A DNA stretch of 39,026 nucleotides. Origin: Oscillospiraceae bacterium. Lineage in GTDB: Bacteria > Bacillota > Clostridia > Oscillospirales > SIG627. Positions 31,775 to 39,026 of this stretch are shown here, one piece after another. Where the stretch lies: positions 1 to 39,026 of the forward strand of contig SVTV01000027.1 of NCBI GenBank assembly GCA_015063605.1, written 5' to 3'. The number at the start of each line of letters is the position of its first letter. Within the stretch, counting starts at the first letter, position 1. The translations under genes were made by a program, and so were the position numbers. The notes under the pieces were generated by a model. The model was not told the origin of the DNA. It made no database searches and saw only the letters and a program-made list of their open reading frames with translations.

Positions 31775-32457
31775 CTTGAATTCCTTCGTGAAAACATAGC
31801 TATAAGCCTGATAAAATTAGCCAATGCTGCGGCAAGAGCGGCAACATACGTCAGCGCCGCGGCTGTCAGGACCTTTTTGGCACCGTTAAGCTCTTCTGTA
31901 TCAAGTATTCCCGCAGCCTTCAATGCGGTCACTGCTCGTCTGCTTGCATCGAATTCAACGGGAAGCGTCACAAGCTGGAAAAGAACGGATGTGCCGAAAA
32001 AGATCAATCCCAATTGAATAAGGAACTCAAATGAGAAAAATAAACCTGCTATTATAAGCGGCATTGCTGCATTTGAACCTATCTGACAGACGGGAATTAT
32101 TGCCGAGCGAAGCTTGATAAGAGAATAGCTTTTTCCGTATTGTACCGCATGTCCCGCTTCGTGAGCGGCAACTCCTATGGCGGCTATGGAGGAAAAGCCC
32201 GATACGCTCTGTGAAAGCCGTATGGTGTTTGCTTTTGGATCGTAATGATCCGTCAATTCTCCGCTTATATACTCTGTTCTTACACCGTATACATTGTTGT
32301 ACGCCAATACGGCGTTGACAGCCTGCTCAGATGTTATTCGTCTCTTTGCCAAAACCGATGAATACTTTTTGAATGTGCTTTTTACATTGAAGCTTGCCCA
32401 AAGGGAAAACAAAAATGCAGGAAGTACAAGATAAAAGTAAGCTTCTGTTCCCGTCAT
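31771..32457 (-). CDS. Membrane zinc metallopeptidase (YugP-like, PF04298)
   Basis: A 228-residue membrane protein with HEAGHAVQYG (HExxH zinc motif, about residue 93) and hydrophobic segments at the N-terminus (YLVLPAFLFSLW), the centre (MPLIIAGLFFSFEFLIQLGLIF) and near the C-terminus. It belongs to the YugP-like neutral zinc metallopeptidases. Targets are unknown. AAGGAGATAAC lies before the ATG. It sits between fmt and rsmB, an insertion often seen in Clostridia but not in Bacillus. Confidence 0.88.
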   Translation of the reverse strand: MTGTEAYFYLVLPAFLFSLWASFNVKSTFKKYSSVLAKRRITSEQAVNAVLAYNNVYGVRTEYISGELTDHYDPKANTIRLSQSVSGFSSIAAIGVAAHEAGHAVQYGKSYSLIKLRSAIIPVCQIGSNAAMPLIIAGLFFSFEFLIQLGLIFFGTSVLFQLVTLPVEFDASRRAVTALKAAGILDTEELNGAKKVLTAAALTYVAALAAALANFIRLIAMFSRRNSR

Positions 32458-32466
32458 GTTATCTCC

Positions 32467-33405
32467 TTAAATAAATTTAGTATCAAGTGTGATCTTTCTG
32501 CCGTTTATCGCATCGGAGGCAAGCATCCTCTTTCCGCCTGCGGGCTGAAGCTCCTTAACGGTCAGAACTGTGTTATCTCCGCATACGATGCGTATTATCT
32601 TTTTTGCCTGAATTACCTTTCCGCATTCGCTGTCGGGTGCTTCAAGCTCTCCGGGTTCTGCGGAATATATCTTGAATTCCGATCCGCCTTCCGTTTTGGC
32701 AAGAGCGCAAGGCTCATTTGCAAGACCGCGTATTTTACAATTTATCGTATATGCGCTTTCTGTCCAATCTATGACACGGTCAGCCTCGGATATTTTACGC
32801 GCGTATGTGTGAAGGTTGTGATTCTGTTTTTCGTATACTGCACTTCCGCCAAAAATATCGGGAAGTGTATCAACAAGAAGCTGTGCTCCCGCATCCGCAA
32901 CCTTGTCATGAAGAGTGGAATAATTGTCCCCGGGAAGTATTTCAACGATGACCTTTGATATCATATCACCTGTATCGAGACCATTGTCCATCCTCATTAT
33001 GGTAACTCCCGTTTCGCTTCGTCCGTCCATAATTACTCTGTTTATGGGAGCCGCACCTCTGTATTCGGGTAAGAGGGAAGCGTGCACATTGATGCATCCG
33101 TATTTCGGATAATCTATTACATAAGAGGGAAGAAGCATTCCGAAGGATGCGACAACTATTACATCGGGAGCTGTTTCTTCAAGCGTATCTTTGAAATTTT
33201 CGGCTTTCAGATTGACAGGCTGAAAAACGGGAAGCTCATTGGCAACGGCGTATTTCTTTACCTCGGAAAAGGATGTTTTATAACCGCGTCCCTTCATGCT
33301 GTCGGGAGATGTGACGACAATGATCGAGTCAAATAAACCGCTCGTTGTAAGCTTATCAAGTATTTTTGCCGAAAAAGCGGGGTTTCCCATAAAAAGTAAT
33401 TTCAT
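32467..33405 (-). CDS. fmt: Methionyl-tRNA formyltransferase
   Basis: A 312-residue enzyme that formylates initiator Met-tRNA using 10-formyl-THF. VHASLLPEYRGAAPINR is the family signature, and the C-terminal tRNA-binding domain follows from about residue 205. It overlaps def by 4 bases (ATGA), so formylation and deformylation genes are coupled as in many bacteria. Confidence 0.97.
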   Translation of the reverse strand: MKLLFMGNPAFSAKILDKLTTSGLFDSIIVVTSPDSMKGRGYKTSFSEVKKYAVANELPVFQPVNLKAENFKDTLEETAPDVIVVASFGMLLPSYVIDYPKYGCINVHASLLPEYRGAAPINRVIMDGRSETGVTIMRMDNGLDTGDMISKVIVEILPGDNYSTLHDKVADAGAQLLVDTLPDIFGGSAVYEKQNHNLHTYARKISEADRVIDWTESAYTINCKIRGLANEPCALAKTEGGSEFKIYSAEPGELEAPDSECGKVIQAKKIIRIVCGDNTVLTVKELQPAGGKRMLASDAINGRKITLDTKFI

Positions 33406-33875
33406 TCGGAAATCTCCTCAAGTTCATCCTCGTCAAGTATTTCAGCATGATCGATAAAGAGAATACCGTCGAGATGGTCAAGCTCGTGACAGAAGCAACG
33501 CGCGGTAAGACCGTCACCCGTGTATGTCTTCATCTCACCGTTTCTGTTCATGGCTGAAACGGTAACTACCATGGGCCTCTGAGTTACTCCCCATACATTG
33601 GGGCAGGAAAGACATCCCTCGACCTCTTCCTGGTGGCCTTCCTTTGAAACGATAACCGGATTGATAAGCTCAAGCACCTCTTCGCCGTTATCTACAAGGA
33701 CTACACGCTTCAACACCCCTACCTGAACAGCAGCAAGCCCGACACCGCCGGACTTTTCCAATGTTTCACGCATGTCATCTATGAGTGTAATGAGTCTGTC
33801 ATCTATTTTTTCGATCGGTCTCGATTTTTTTCTGAGAACGGGATCGCCTTCTTTTAGTATTTGACGTAATGCCAT
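33402..33875 (-). CDS. def: Peptide deformylase
   Basis: A 157-residue metalloenzyme that removes the formyl group from new proteins. It has the three motifs: GVGLAAVQVG (I), EGCLSCPNVWG (II, metal Cys), and CHELDHLDGILF (III, HExxH). A short acidic tail (DEDELEEISE) follows. GAAAGGAAC lies before the ATG. Placed between priA and fmt as in Bacillus. Confidence 0.97.
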   Translation of the reverse strand: MALRQILKEGDPVLRKKSRPIEKIDDRLITLIDDMRETLEKSGGVGLAAVQVGVLKRVVLVDNGEEVLELINPVIVSKEGHQEEVEGCLSCPNVWGVTQRPMVVTVSAMNRNGEMKTYTGDGLTARCFCHELDHLDGILFIDHAEILDEDELEEISE

Positions 33876-33925
33876 AAATTATTACCGTTCCTTTCGTAAT
33901 ATTCATGAGTTTGTTTTCAGCAGTT

Positions 33926-36241
33926 TTAAATATTTGTCGGATTGATATCTACCGACAGATATTCTCCTTTGCTTATCTTTGGAAAGGTTATCAACAGCTT
34001 GTTTACCATTTCGGCAAACCGCACTGAGAATTTGAATTTGATAACCGTCTTTTTTCTGTATACCTGATTCAGCTTATAAGGATAGGCTTCAAACGGTCCG
34101 TATACTATAAGCTTCAGATCGCTGTAATCATTTTTTATAAGCTCCGAAAGACTGTCCATAAGAAGCTTTGAGTATTCATCAAGTTTTCCTTCATCCGTAT
34201 TCTTTTGCTCGATTACGCAGATATCGCAAAAAGGAGGAAAAAGCAGAGCCTTACGCAGAGCGATCTCGGATCTGTAAAACTTGATATAATCCTGAGTCGA
34301 TGAAAGCATAAGTGTCTCGTTGAAGGGACTGAAGGTCTGTATGAGAGCCGTGCCCGGAACATCTGCCCTGCCTGCTCTTCCGATGACCTGTGTGAAAAGG
34401 GAAAAGCTTTGCTCCTTTGCCCTGAAATCGGAGGAATAAAGAGAGCTGTCTGCCATGATTATACCCACAAGTGAAACCCCGGGAAAATCGTGTCCCTTTG
34501 CTACCATCTGTGTCCCTATAAGTATATCCGCTTCCTTGTTTCTGAATGACGATATTATCTTATCGTGAGCATTTTTTCTTGTGACCGTATCCGCATCGAG
34601 CCGCAATATCCTCGCCTCGGGAAACTTATCTTTTATCTGTACCTCAAGTTGCTGCGTGCCGAAGCCGAAATTCATCAAATGCTCGCTTTTACAGGAAGGA
34701 CAAGTCTTCGGAACACTTCTTTTATATCCGCAGTAATGACAGAAAAGAAAGCTTCCGGTATCATCCTTGTGATAAGTCAATGATACACTGCAGTTGGGAC
34801 ACATTACGGGCTCGGAGCATGATCTGCACATTATAAATCGGTTATAGCCCCGCCTGTTAACGAAAAGTATCGCTTGCTCGCCTTTTTTCAGAACGGTGCT
34901 TATCGCTTCATGAAGCTTTTTGCCTATAAGATTTCCCGGAGTGTCCCTGAAATCATTTCTTACATCTGCTGTCTCGACAGCAGGCATACCGCCGGATCCG
35001 TATCTTTTTGTAAGATTCAAAAGCTTGTATTTTCCGATCTGTGCCTTATAATAGCTTTCGATATCGGGAGTTGCGGAAGCCAGAAGCAACAGGGAATTTG
35101 TCATACCGCATAAATACCTTGCTATATCTCTTGCGTGGTATCTTGCATGGGAATCGGATTTGTAGCTGTGATCCTGCTCCTCGTCCATTATTATAAGACC
35201 GAGATCCTTACATGGGGCAAAAATAGCGGAACGAGTTCCGAGAACTATCTTTTTTTCTCCCGATGCTATTCTTGACCATTCATCATATCTTTCACCGTCT
35301 GATAATGCAGAATGAAGAACCGCTACGTTATCTCCGTATCTCGACAAAAGCTGACGCATTACCTGACCTGTCAAAGCGATCTCGGGCACAAGCATAATTA
35401 CGCCCTTATTCTGAGCCAATGCTTCATCCACAAGCTTGAGCATCACCTTTGTTTTTCCGCTTCCGGTAACGCCGTATAACAAAGCGCAGGACGGTTTTTC
35501 TTCAGACAGCATGATCTTCAGCTCATCAAAAGCACTTTGCTGCTCGTCGGTCAATATCTCCGCAGTTCTTTCACATATGCATTCTCCCTGCTTTATAATA
35601 CTTGCAAAGGGGTTTCTGTATTCCCGCCTTTCTTCGGTTTCCAATATTCCGGCATCAATGAGCTTTTTTACGGTAGAAGATGAAAGCCCCGTGACCTCCG
35701 AAAGCTCGGATAGAGTGGAGCAGGTTCCTTCGATCAATTCTCTGCATTGAAAAGCGGCAATATATTTCTCCTTGCGCACCTTGCTTAGAGAGGAAATAAA
35801 CTCAGACAGCTTCTCTTCGTCCTTAGTAAGGCGGATATATCTGACAAGCTTTTTTCTGCTGTCCTCTTCTGAGCCGATAAAAGAATTCTTTTCTGCACCC
35901 GGAGGTAAAACGAGCCTTGCGGCTTCGTAAAACGTCGTAAAGTATCTGTCGCATATAAAGCTTATCAAAGCCTGCGTTCTCTCCGTAACGACACTTTTGA
36001 ATATGATCGATCTTACGGGCTTCAGATCCGAGGGGGAACAGGAATAAGGAGAAGATAGAAACTCATCGTAATCCAATACCCTTACAACTATCGCCTTTTG
36101 TGTTGTGTTTCCGTTTCCGAAGGGAACCGAGATCATGTCTCCCGTTTCTATATTCATTCCCACGGGTATTATGTAAGAATAAACTCTGTCAAGAGAATAA
36201 ACCGTAGTGAATATTCTTACGGCACAAATGCTTTTTTTCAC
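33926..36241 (-). CDS. priA: Primosomal protein N' (replication restart helicase)
   Basis: A 771-residue 3'-5' helicase that reloads the replisome at stalled forks. Walker A is GVTGSGKTKV; Walker B is IIMDEEQDHS, with Gln where many PriA have His. Two zinc-binding clusters, CRSCSEPVMCPNCS and CHYCGYKRSVPKTCPSC, provide eight cysteines. The start is GTG at 36241, 21 bases after rpoZ. No clear ribosome site is visible, so coupling to rpoZ is possible. coaBC, which lies between rpoZ and priA in Bacillus, is absent. Confidence 0.95.
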   Translation of the reverse strand: MKKSICAVRIFTTVYSLDRVYSYIIPVGMNIETGDMISVPFGNGNTTQKAIVVRVLDYDEFLSSPYSCSPSDLKPVRSIIFKSVVTERTQALISFICDRYFTTFYEAARLVLPPGAEKNSFIGSEEDSRKKLVRYIRLTKDEEKLSEFISSLSKVRKEKYIAAFQCRELIEGTCSTLSELSEVTGLSSSTVKKLIDAGILETEERREYRNPFASIIKQGECICERTAEILTDEQQSAFDELKIMLSEEKPSCALLYGVTGSGKTKVMLKLVDEALAQNKGVIMLVPEIALTGQVMRQLLSRYGDNVAVLHSALSDGERYDEWSRIASGEKKIVLGTRSAIFAPCKDLGLIIMDEEQDHSYKSDSHARYHARDIARYLCGMTNSLLLLASATPDIESYYKAQIGKYKLLNLTKRYGSGGMPAVETADVRNDFRDTPGNLIGKKLHEAISTVLKKGEQAILFVNRRGYNRFIMCRSCSEPVMCPNCSVSLTYHKDDTGSFLFCHYCGYKRSVPKTCPSCKSEHLMNFGFGTQQLEVQIKDKFPEARILRLDADTVTRKNAHDKIISSFRNKEADILIGTQMVAKGHDFPGVSLVGIIMADSSLYSSDFRAKEQSFSLFTQVIGRAGRADVPGTALIQTFSPFNETLMLSSTQDYIKFYRSEIALRKALLFPPFCDICVIEQKNTDEGKLDEYSKLLMDSLSELIKNDYSDLKLIVYGPFEAYPYKLNQVYRKKTVIKFKFSVRFAEMVNKLLITFPKISKGEYLSVDINPTNI

Positions 36242-36262
36242 GTTTTGTTCTGAATTAATATT

Positions 36263-36700
36263 TTATTCTTCGTCTGAAGCTTCTTCGGACTCACTTTCCT
36301 CGGATGCTTCTTCCTCGGATGCTTCTTCCTCGGAAACTTCTGTTTCCGAAGCTTCTGTTTCCGCAGCTTCTGTTTCCGCAGCTTCTGTTTCCGCAGCTTC
36401 TGTTTCCGCAGCTTCTTCCTCGGACACATTCTCTTCAGCTTCCGCAGCTTCTTCCACCTGAGGCTTTTCTTCGGGAAGGACTATAACGTATTTTCCCTCA
36501 TGAAGCTTATGTATTGCGGAGATTATGGATTTTTCCTCGGGAGGAAGAACTGTCTTTTCGCCGGAGAGGATCTCCTTGCCTACGGTCTCGGAATCCTTGG
36601 AATTCTGTGTTATAAGTCTTGCGCACTTGGAGGAAGCAACGCAAAGCACGTATCTGTTATATTTGTTCTGAGAAAGATCGTTTACTGAAGGTTTAATCAT
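36263..36700 (-). CDS. rpoZ: RNA polymerase omega subunit with acidic repeat tail
   Basis: A 145-residue protein whose first ~75 residues are omega (MIKPSVNDLSQNKYNRYVLC, then KSIISAIHKLHEGKYVIV). Omega helps assemble RNA polymerase. The remaining ~65 residues are almost only Glu, Ala, Ser and Thr, with AAETE repeated. In the DNA this is four exact 15-base units (plus strand gcttctgtttccgca, 36351-36410) flanked by related gcttcttcctcgga units. Omega proteins normally have 65-90 residues, so the tail is an unusual extension, probably disordered. The repeat should be prone to slippage in 5-codon steps without frameshift. Confidence 0.92.
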   Translation of the reverse strand: MIKPSVNDLSQNKYNRYVLCVASSKCARLITQNSKDSETVGKEILSGEKTVLPPEEKSIISAIHKLHEGKYVIVLPEEKPQVEEAAEAEENVSEEEAAETEAAETEAAETEAAETEASETEVSEEEASEEEASEESESEEASDEE

Positions 36701-36749
36701 GATAATATTTACCTCTTTTGTTTTTCGTTTGTTTTTGATTTACTGTATG

Positions 36750-37451
36750 TTACGGTTTTTTATAATCCTTTAAAAACTGCATGTAATCATCCGTATCGAA
36801 ATAATCTTTTAAAAATTCTTCTGCGGATGGCTCGTAAATGGACTTTTCACTGTCGTTAAGGCTGTCCTTGTCAAAGCCCTCGGTACATATTTTCAGAATA
36901 AGACGGGCAGCATCCTCCGCACGGTTATTCTGATTTATGATGATATGATCGTAAAGCTCCGCACGGTGCGCCTCGACCTTTGCCGCTTCCAATCGTTCTA
37001 TAAGCTCATCTTTCGTTTCCGTTTTTCTTCCCGCAAGCCTTTTACAAAGACCGGAGTAGCTGGGAGCGGAAAGGAAAAAGGTTATTCTGTCCTTGGGGTC
37101 GATAAGATCCATTACCTTTTTCGCACCCACTGTCTCGATCTTGAGAATGACATTGTATCCTTCCGAGATCTTTTCTATAAGCTTACTTTTGGGAGTTCCG
37201 TAATAATCGGAGCTGAATGTAGCGTATTCAAGAAGATCGTTTTCCGCTATTCTCTTTTCAAATTCATCTTTTGAAACGAAATAGTAATGAACCCCGTGTA
37301 TCTCATAATCTCTCTGACCGCGTGTGGTCATTGAAACGGATACGGTGAAATCATCTGACATTTCCTTTAAAAAATCCAATACGGTGTCCTTACCGCATCC
37401 GGAGCTTCCGGAAACTATCACTATTTTTCCCCGCTTTATTTCTTTACTCAT
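36750..37451 (-). CDS. gmk: Guanylate kinase
   Basis: A 233-residue enzyme phosphorylating GMP to GDP. The P-loop [11 protein letters not shown], the GMP-binding [21 protein letters not shown], and the [15 protein letters not shown] region are canonical. About 35 extra residues (from [13 protein letters not shown], acidic) extend the C-terminus beyond the usual ~205. I start it at ATG 37451, overlapping remA by 8 bases; an ATG at 37457 is also possible and lies closer to GGAG. Confidence 0.95.
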   Translation of the reverse strand: MSKEIKRGKIVIVSGSSGCGKDTVLDFLKEMSDDFTVSVSMTTRGQRDYEIHGVHYYFVSKDEFEKRIAENDLLEYATFSSDYYGTPKSKLIEKISEGYNVILKIETVGAKKVMDLIDPKDRITFFLSAPSYSGLCKRLAGRKTETKDELIERLEAAKVEAHRAELYDHIIINQNNRAEDAARLILKICTEGFDKDSLNDSEKSIYEPSAEEFLKDYFDTDDYMQFLKDYKKP

Positions 37452-37719
37452 TGTCATCTGTCTCCTCATCGTCTGATGTATCATCCGCACCGCAGAGACG
37501 GTTTGAAATAGTTTCGGGCTGTATCGCAGAGAGAATGATATGGTCGCTGTCTGTTATTATGACGCATCTCGTTCTGCGTCCGCATGTTACGTCTATCGCT
37601 CTTCCCGAATCCTTGGAATCCTGAATCAATCTTTTGATAGGTGCCGAATCGGGGCTTACGAGAGCTATAACACGATTCGATGAAACCATGTTTCCGAATC
37701 CGATATTAACAATTTTCAT
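37444..37719 (-). CDS. remA: Extracellular matrix regulator RemA family (DUF370)
   Basis: A 91-residue small protein. [40 protein letters not shown] and a terminal AIQPETI block identify the RemA/DUF370 family, which in Bacillus is a DNA-binding activator of biofilm and osmoprotection genes. The start at 37719 has AAAGGA close before it; an ATG 15 bases upstream contains that site and is unlikely. An acidic tail ([13 protein letters not shown]) is added. The yicC-remA-gmk-rpoZ order is the classic one. Confidence 0.94.
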   Translation of the reverse strand: MKIVNIGFGNMVSSNRVIALVSPDSAPIKRLIQDSKDSGRAIDVTCGRRTRCVIITDSDHIILSAIQPETISNRLCGADDTSDDEETDDNE

Positions 37720-37752
37720 AAAAATTCCTTTCACACACCGAATAACATCAGG

Positions 37753-38631
37753 TTATTCGATATTCTGTATCTGTTCGCGTATTTTTTCTACTTCGCCCTT
37801 TGCTTCTATGACGAGCTTGGAAATGTCAAGCATATTGCACTTCGAACCTATCGTATTGATCTCTCTGTTGATCTCCTGAACGAGAAAATCAAGAGTTTTA
37901 CCAACGGGCTTTGATTCGTTAAGATTCAATTTGAACTGAGACAGGTGGCTTGCAAGTCTTGTTATTTCTTCATCGGTAGCTAACTTGTCTGCCATAATGG
38001 CAACCTCTGTAAGGATCCTGCTTTGATCTATACGTGTCTCATCAAGTATCTCGGTAAGCTTTGCATATAACTTATCATTGTATGCCTTTACGGAAAGAGG
38101 AGAGATATCTTTGATCTTTACCCTGATACTTTCAAGATTATCAAGCTTTTCAAGAAGGTCATCTCTGAGCTTTTCGCCCTCCACCGTTCTCATATCTATA
38201 AATGCATCGAGAGCATGATCGAACACCTGCGAAACGGTATCTGTGATCACATCCTCATCGGCGGGAGCGGGTGTGAGAGTGAATACATCCGAATACCTCG
38301 ATATTGTTCCTGCCGAAACATCATCTCTTAAATTATACAGCTCGCAAAGCTTCCGTAATGCGTTTACGTACTGACCTGCAAGTGCCTCATCTATCTTCAA
38401 TTCGGAGCTTGCGCCGTTTATTCTTTCTACTGTAACGTAGATATCTACCTTTCCTCGCGAAACTCTCTTTGAAAGCTGTTTTTTGATCTTTTCTTCAAGG
38501 TAACCGTATATTCTCGGAACTCTTATATTGGTGTCGAGAAATCTGTTGTTGACACTTCTCAGTTCGCACATTACCGAAAAATCACCTATCGTTTCTTCGG
38601 CACGTCCGTAGCCTGTCATGCTTTTTATCAT
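37753..38631 (-). CDS. YicC/YloC family endoribonuclease
   Basis: A 292-residue YicC-type protein, first gene of the long minus-strand operon. The N-terminal SMTGYGRAE and ELRSVNNRFLD, RGKVDIYV, and the C-terminal FLVQEINREINTIGSK are family hallmarks. Members act as endoribonucleases in RNA turnover (E. coli YicC, Bacillus YloC). AAAGGA lies 9 bases before the ATG at 38631. remA follows after 33 bases. Confidence 0.94.
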   Translation of the reverse strand: MIKSMTGYGRAEETIGDFSVMCELRSVNNRFLDTNIRVPRIYGYLEEKIKKQLSKRVSRGKVDIYVTVERINGASSELKIDEALAGQYVNALRKLCELYNLRDDVSAGTISRYSDVFTLTPAPADEDVITDTVSQVFDHALDAFIDMRTVEGEKLRDDLLEKLDNLESIRVKIKDISPLSVKAYNDKLYAKLTEILDETRIDQSRILTEVAIMADKLATDEEITRLASHLSQFKLNLNESKPVGKTLDFLVQEINREINTIGSKCNMLDISKLVIEAKGEVEKIREQIQNIE

Positions 38632-38717
38632 TGCCGGATATCCTTTCTCTCCATTGTCTTTTATATTTTAAATTATGTTTATACATGTGTATTCGAATCC
38701 AATAATACCATTATAAT

Positions 38718-38746
38718 ATTATAGTACATTTTTTTTAATCAGTCAA
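38718..38746 (-). promoter_or_regulatory. Promoter of the yicC-to-rsgA operon
   Basis: On the minus strand TTGACT (38746-38741), 17 bases, TATAAT (38723-38718). The 5' untranslated region is about 80 bases. It is the only strong promoter I found for the thirteen-gene operon, in which gaps are at most about 50 bases. Confidence 0.85.
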
Positions 38747-38768
38747 GAGTTTTACATGATTTTACTGT

Positions 38769-38822
38769 AAAAGGTAGGAAAAAGGTAGGAAAAAGGTAGG
38801 AAAAAACGAAGTTTTTTCCTAC
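38769..38822. repeat. Phased A-tract direct repeats ending in a perfect hairpin
   Basis: GGTAGGAAAAA occurs three times in tandem at an 11-base period (38773, 38784, 38795), then GTAGGAAAAAAC-GAA-GTTTTTTCCTAC forms a perfect 12-bp hairpin (38796-38822). A-tracts spaced by one helical turn bend DNA. The hairpin could act as a terminator on either strand because its T-run is within the stem. Confidence 0.7.
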
Positions 38823-38832
38823 AGAAGTTTGC

Positions 38833-39026
38833 GCTTGCCCGCCGAAAGCGGGGCGGGCATTTTGCATACGCAAAAACGCACAACTTCCGTCAGATCAAAT
38901 CCGCAGAAAAGCGATTGAGCTTGCCCGCCGAAAGCGGGGCGGGCATTTTGCATACGCAAAAACGCACAACTTCCGTCAGATCAAACCCGCAGAAAAAGAT
39001 TGCGCTTGCCCGCCGAAAGCGGGGCG
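38833..39026. repeat. Tandem 86-base repeats running off the window
   Basis: The unit starts GCTTGCCCGCC at 38833, 38919 and 39004 (periods 86 and 85), with few differences; the third unit is cut by the window end. Each unit contains helix GCCCGCC/GGCGGGC, then TTTTGC-ATAC-GCAAAA, and a linker with ACTTCCGTCAGATCAAA. No ORF or protein gene is seen. This is a minisatellite or an array of REP-like elements upstream of yicC. Confidence 0.75.

Noticed and set aside
38833..39026. CRISPR array
   Set aside because: The 85-86 base units are identical throughout, with no short repeat alternating with unique spacers, and no cas genes are present.

Overview
The window looks like the chromosome of a gut-type Bacillota, most likely class Clostridia (Oscillospiraceae/Ruminococcaceae-like). 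The evidence is the Bacillus-like order yicC-remA-gmk-rpoZ-priA-def-fmt-(Zn peptidase)-rsmB-rlmN-stp-prkC-rsgA, the rplS-lepB-rbgA-rnhB-yraN cluster, strong GGAGG ribosome binding sites, canonical TTGACA/TATAAT promoters with 17-base spacers, and short palindromic MITE-like repeats of a kind familiar from gut Clostridia. The taxonomy is inference; there is no rRNA in the window.

Layout. 1-233: palindrome-rich intergenic DNA. 234-8350 (+): uvrA, a TIGR03960-type radical SAM gene, gltX and glnS, closed by a terminator at 8368-8414. 8.4-11.3 kb (mostly -): accessory island I, with a remnant of a lipoprotein gene, a lipoprotein gene, a small secreted-protein gene, a long structured leader with its promoter, two MITE-like repeats and a hairpin terminator. 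11.3-17.05 kb: metabolic and accessory genes (ceramidase-family hydrolase, mazF without mazE, purM-like, beta-helix GH28-like protein, MFS transporter). 17.1-22.7 kb (+): rplS with leader, lepB, rbgA, rnhB, yraN, thrC and a metallophosphoesterase. 22.7-25.5 kb (+): accessory island II, an inverted, diverged duplicate of island I with two promoter/leader units in tandem, a secreted-protein gene, a lipoprotein gene, a terminator and a MITE. 25.5-38.6 kb (-): one long thirteen-gene operon for translation, RNA modification, ribosome assembly and Ser/Thr signalling, driven by a consensus promoter upstream of yicC. 38.77-39.03 kb: phased A-tracts, a perfect hairpin and 86-base tandem repeats running off the window.

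The most unusual content is the two islands. Each has a strong promoter, a leader of about 400 bases with a large GC-rich stem-loop, a terminator-like hairpin whose 5' arm is itself a near-perfect Shine-Dalgarno sequence followed by a five-codon ORF (MSYGN), a secreted protein of about 145 residues (conserved signal peptide and N-terminus, diverged middle), an intergenic hairpin, and a roughly 395-residue lipoprotein carrying a C-x4-C-x-H-x4-C motif. The islands face away from each other around about 12 kb that includes essential genes, so recombination between them would invert that block and exchange the two leaders. I know of no described family for the secreted protein; its function is not deducible from sequence alone.

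The rest is mostly ordinary housekeeping. Smaller oddities include acidic repeat tails on RpoZ and other proteins, a Ser in place of Asp in the RbgA NKxD motif, a hairpin between the ribosome binding site and start of purM, and an orphan MazF.
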